Source: Porphyromonadaceae bacterium UBA7203
Lineage (GTDB): Bacteria; Bacteroidota; Bacteroidia; Bacteroidales; Muribaculaceae
DNA length: 61,220 nt
Reading direction: 5' to 3'
NCBI GenBank assembly: GCA_002490725.1
Contig: DKUN01000014.1
Span: 1-61,220, forward strand
Made by a program: the position numbers and the translations under genes
The notes under the pieces: model-generated
The model's input: the letters and a program-made list of their open reading frames with translations, nothing else
Databases searched by the model: none
What the model was told of the DNA's origin: nothing
In this document: piece by piece, positions 60,477 through 61,220 of the stretch
Layout of the letters: the number at the start of each line of letters is the position of its first letter
How positions within the stretch are numbered: the stretch's first letter is position 1

Positions 60477-61220
60477 ATGGAAGCTACAACTCCCACCCCC
60501 GCAAAGGGCAAAGCTCCGGTTAAATCGAATGTAACCGGCGTTAAAAACGCATTCCTGGTAATCATCGCCTGCTTCGTTGTTGCCGTATGCGCTTTCCTCT
60601 TCATTTTCGGTGCACCCAGCCACTTTGAATTCGACGGTCCCGAACCCATTTCCATGTGGTTCTACGAAGGTGAATCTCACCCCAATGACCTCATCGGCAC
60701 CATCTTCAAGGGCGGTATCATCGTACCTATTCTGCAGACTCTGTTCCTCACCGTTATCGTTCTCTCTGTTGAACGCGCAATCGCTCTGAAGAGCGCCAAA
60801 GGCACCGGCAACATCGCCAAGTTCGTTGAAGCTGTCAAGGCCAAACTCGAAAAGAACGACATCGCCGGCGCACAGGAACTCTGCAAAAAGCAGAAAGGCT
60901 CTGTTGCCGCTGTTGTAAGCGCAGCCCTCGTTCGCTACGAAGAAATGGATAAGAACACCATTCTGACCAAAGAACAGAAAGTGCAGACCCTCCAGAAGGA
61001 AGTTGAAGAAGCTACCGCAATGGAAATGCCCTCTCTGCAGCAGAACCTCCCCATCGTTGCTACCCTCACCACCCTCGGTACTCTCGTTGGTCTTCTCGGT
61101 ACTGTAATCGGTATGATCAAGTCGTTCCAGGCTCTGTCCGCATCGGGCGCTCCTGACTCGTCTGCTCTGTCAACCGGTATCTCTGAGGCACTTGTAAACA
61201 CCGCCTTCGGTATCGCAACC
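60477..61220 (+). CDS. MotA/TolQ/ExbB-family proton channel protein (3' end cut off)
   Basis: The first 248 residues of an ExbB/TolQ-type inner-membrane protein. A Pro/Lys-rich cytoplasmic start (MEATTPTPAKGKAPVKS) is followed by transmembrane helices at about residues 23-45 and 75-95, a cytoplasmic helical part (about 100-190) and the conserved helix LPIVATLTTLGTLVGLLGTVIGMIKSF of the proton-channel domain. These proteins power TonB-dependent uptake or Tol-Pal. The long insertion after the first helix is typical of Bacteroidetes ExbB proteins. The ATG at 60477 follows an A-rich tract. The gene continues beyond the window. Confidence 0.9.
   Translation, partial: MEATTPTPAKGKAPVKSNVTGVKNAFLVIIACFVVAVCAFLFIFGAPSHFEFDGPEPISMWFYEGESHPNDLIGTIFKGGIIVPILQTLFLTVIVLSVERAIALKSAKGTGNIAKFVEAVKAKLEKNDIAGAQELCKKQKGSVAAVVSAALVRYEEMDKNTILTKEQKVQTLQKEVEEATAMEMPSLQQNLPIVATLTTLGTLVGLLGTVIGMIKSFQALSASGAPDSSALSTGISEALVNTAFGIAT

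Noticed and set aside
1..61220. Mobile elements, CRISPR, tRNA or rRNA genes
   Set aside because: No transposase, integrase, regularly spaced repeats or tRNA-like cloverleaf was found on reading both strands. Small RNAs cannot be excluded.

Overview
The window looks like a chromosomal segment from a gut Bacteroidales bacterium, most likely of the Muribaculaceae, although the family-level call is an inference. The evidence is a complete SprA outer-membrane translocon gene, Bacteroidetes-type promoters (TTG, 19-20 nt, TAnnTTTG), A-rich leaders instead of Shine-Dalgarno sites, a NagB/PIG-L fusion, the debranching enzyme/glycosyltransferase/GH57 glycogen cluster, and a mucin-type M60 peptidase. 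I see no rRNA, tRNA, CRISPR array, insertion sequence or prophage. Coding density is high and the longest gene-free stretch is the first 291 bases.

Left part (1-14.6 kb), plus strand. A promoter at 237-267 appears to drive seven closely spaced genes: aspartate kinase, SppA protease, LpxK, purine nucleoside phosphorylase, ThiL, NfeD and an SPFH protein. The run ends at a strong terminator at 8133-8175. A secreted CotH-like protein with its own promoter follows. Then comes a three-gene glycogen operon (GH133 debranching enzyme, glycosyltransferase, GH57 enzyme); its last product carries an unusual lysine/alanine/proline-rich histone H1-like tail.

Middle part (14.6-40.1 kb), mostly minus strand. 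The 2492-residue SprA gene is divergent from a PhnP-like metallo-hydrolase and a small unknown gene. Next come a TolC/HlyD/two-permease ABC-2 exporter operon without a local ATPase, ending in a NUDIX hydrolase, and the NagB/PIG-L fusion gene, whose NagB active site is degenerate. A four-gene cassette of exported proteins follows (a small secreted protein, an LPP20-like protein, a PEGA/beta-barrel protein, and a transglutaminase-like protein with an intact Cys-His-Asp triad). After it lie LpxB behind a membrane-anchored tandem aspartic-protease-like protein, and an outer-membrane phospholipase A.

Right part (40.3-61.2 kb), plus strand. It holds dnaE, thioredoxin, pflB, an unrecognised membrane protein placed between pflB and pflA, pflA, and a DUF4250 protein. 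An envelope-stress-like group follows: ECF sigma factor, candidate anti-sigma factor, Spy/CpxP-like protein, and an alpha-2-macroglobulin that has lost its thioester motif. Then come an M60 metallopeptidase with lectin-like modules and the truncated start of an ExbB/TolQ/MotA-family gene.

Themes. Several genes concern the envelope: lipid A synthesis, outer-membrane phospholipid hydrolysis, type IX secretion and two proteins with type IX-like C-terminal tails, and protease inhibition. The strongest candidates for undescribed biology are the four-gene exported cassette, the histone-like tail on the GH57 enzyme, the tandem aspartic-protease-like protein coupled to lpxB, and the unknown membrane protein inside the pfl locus.
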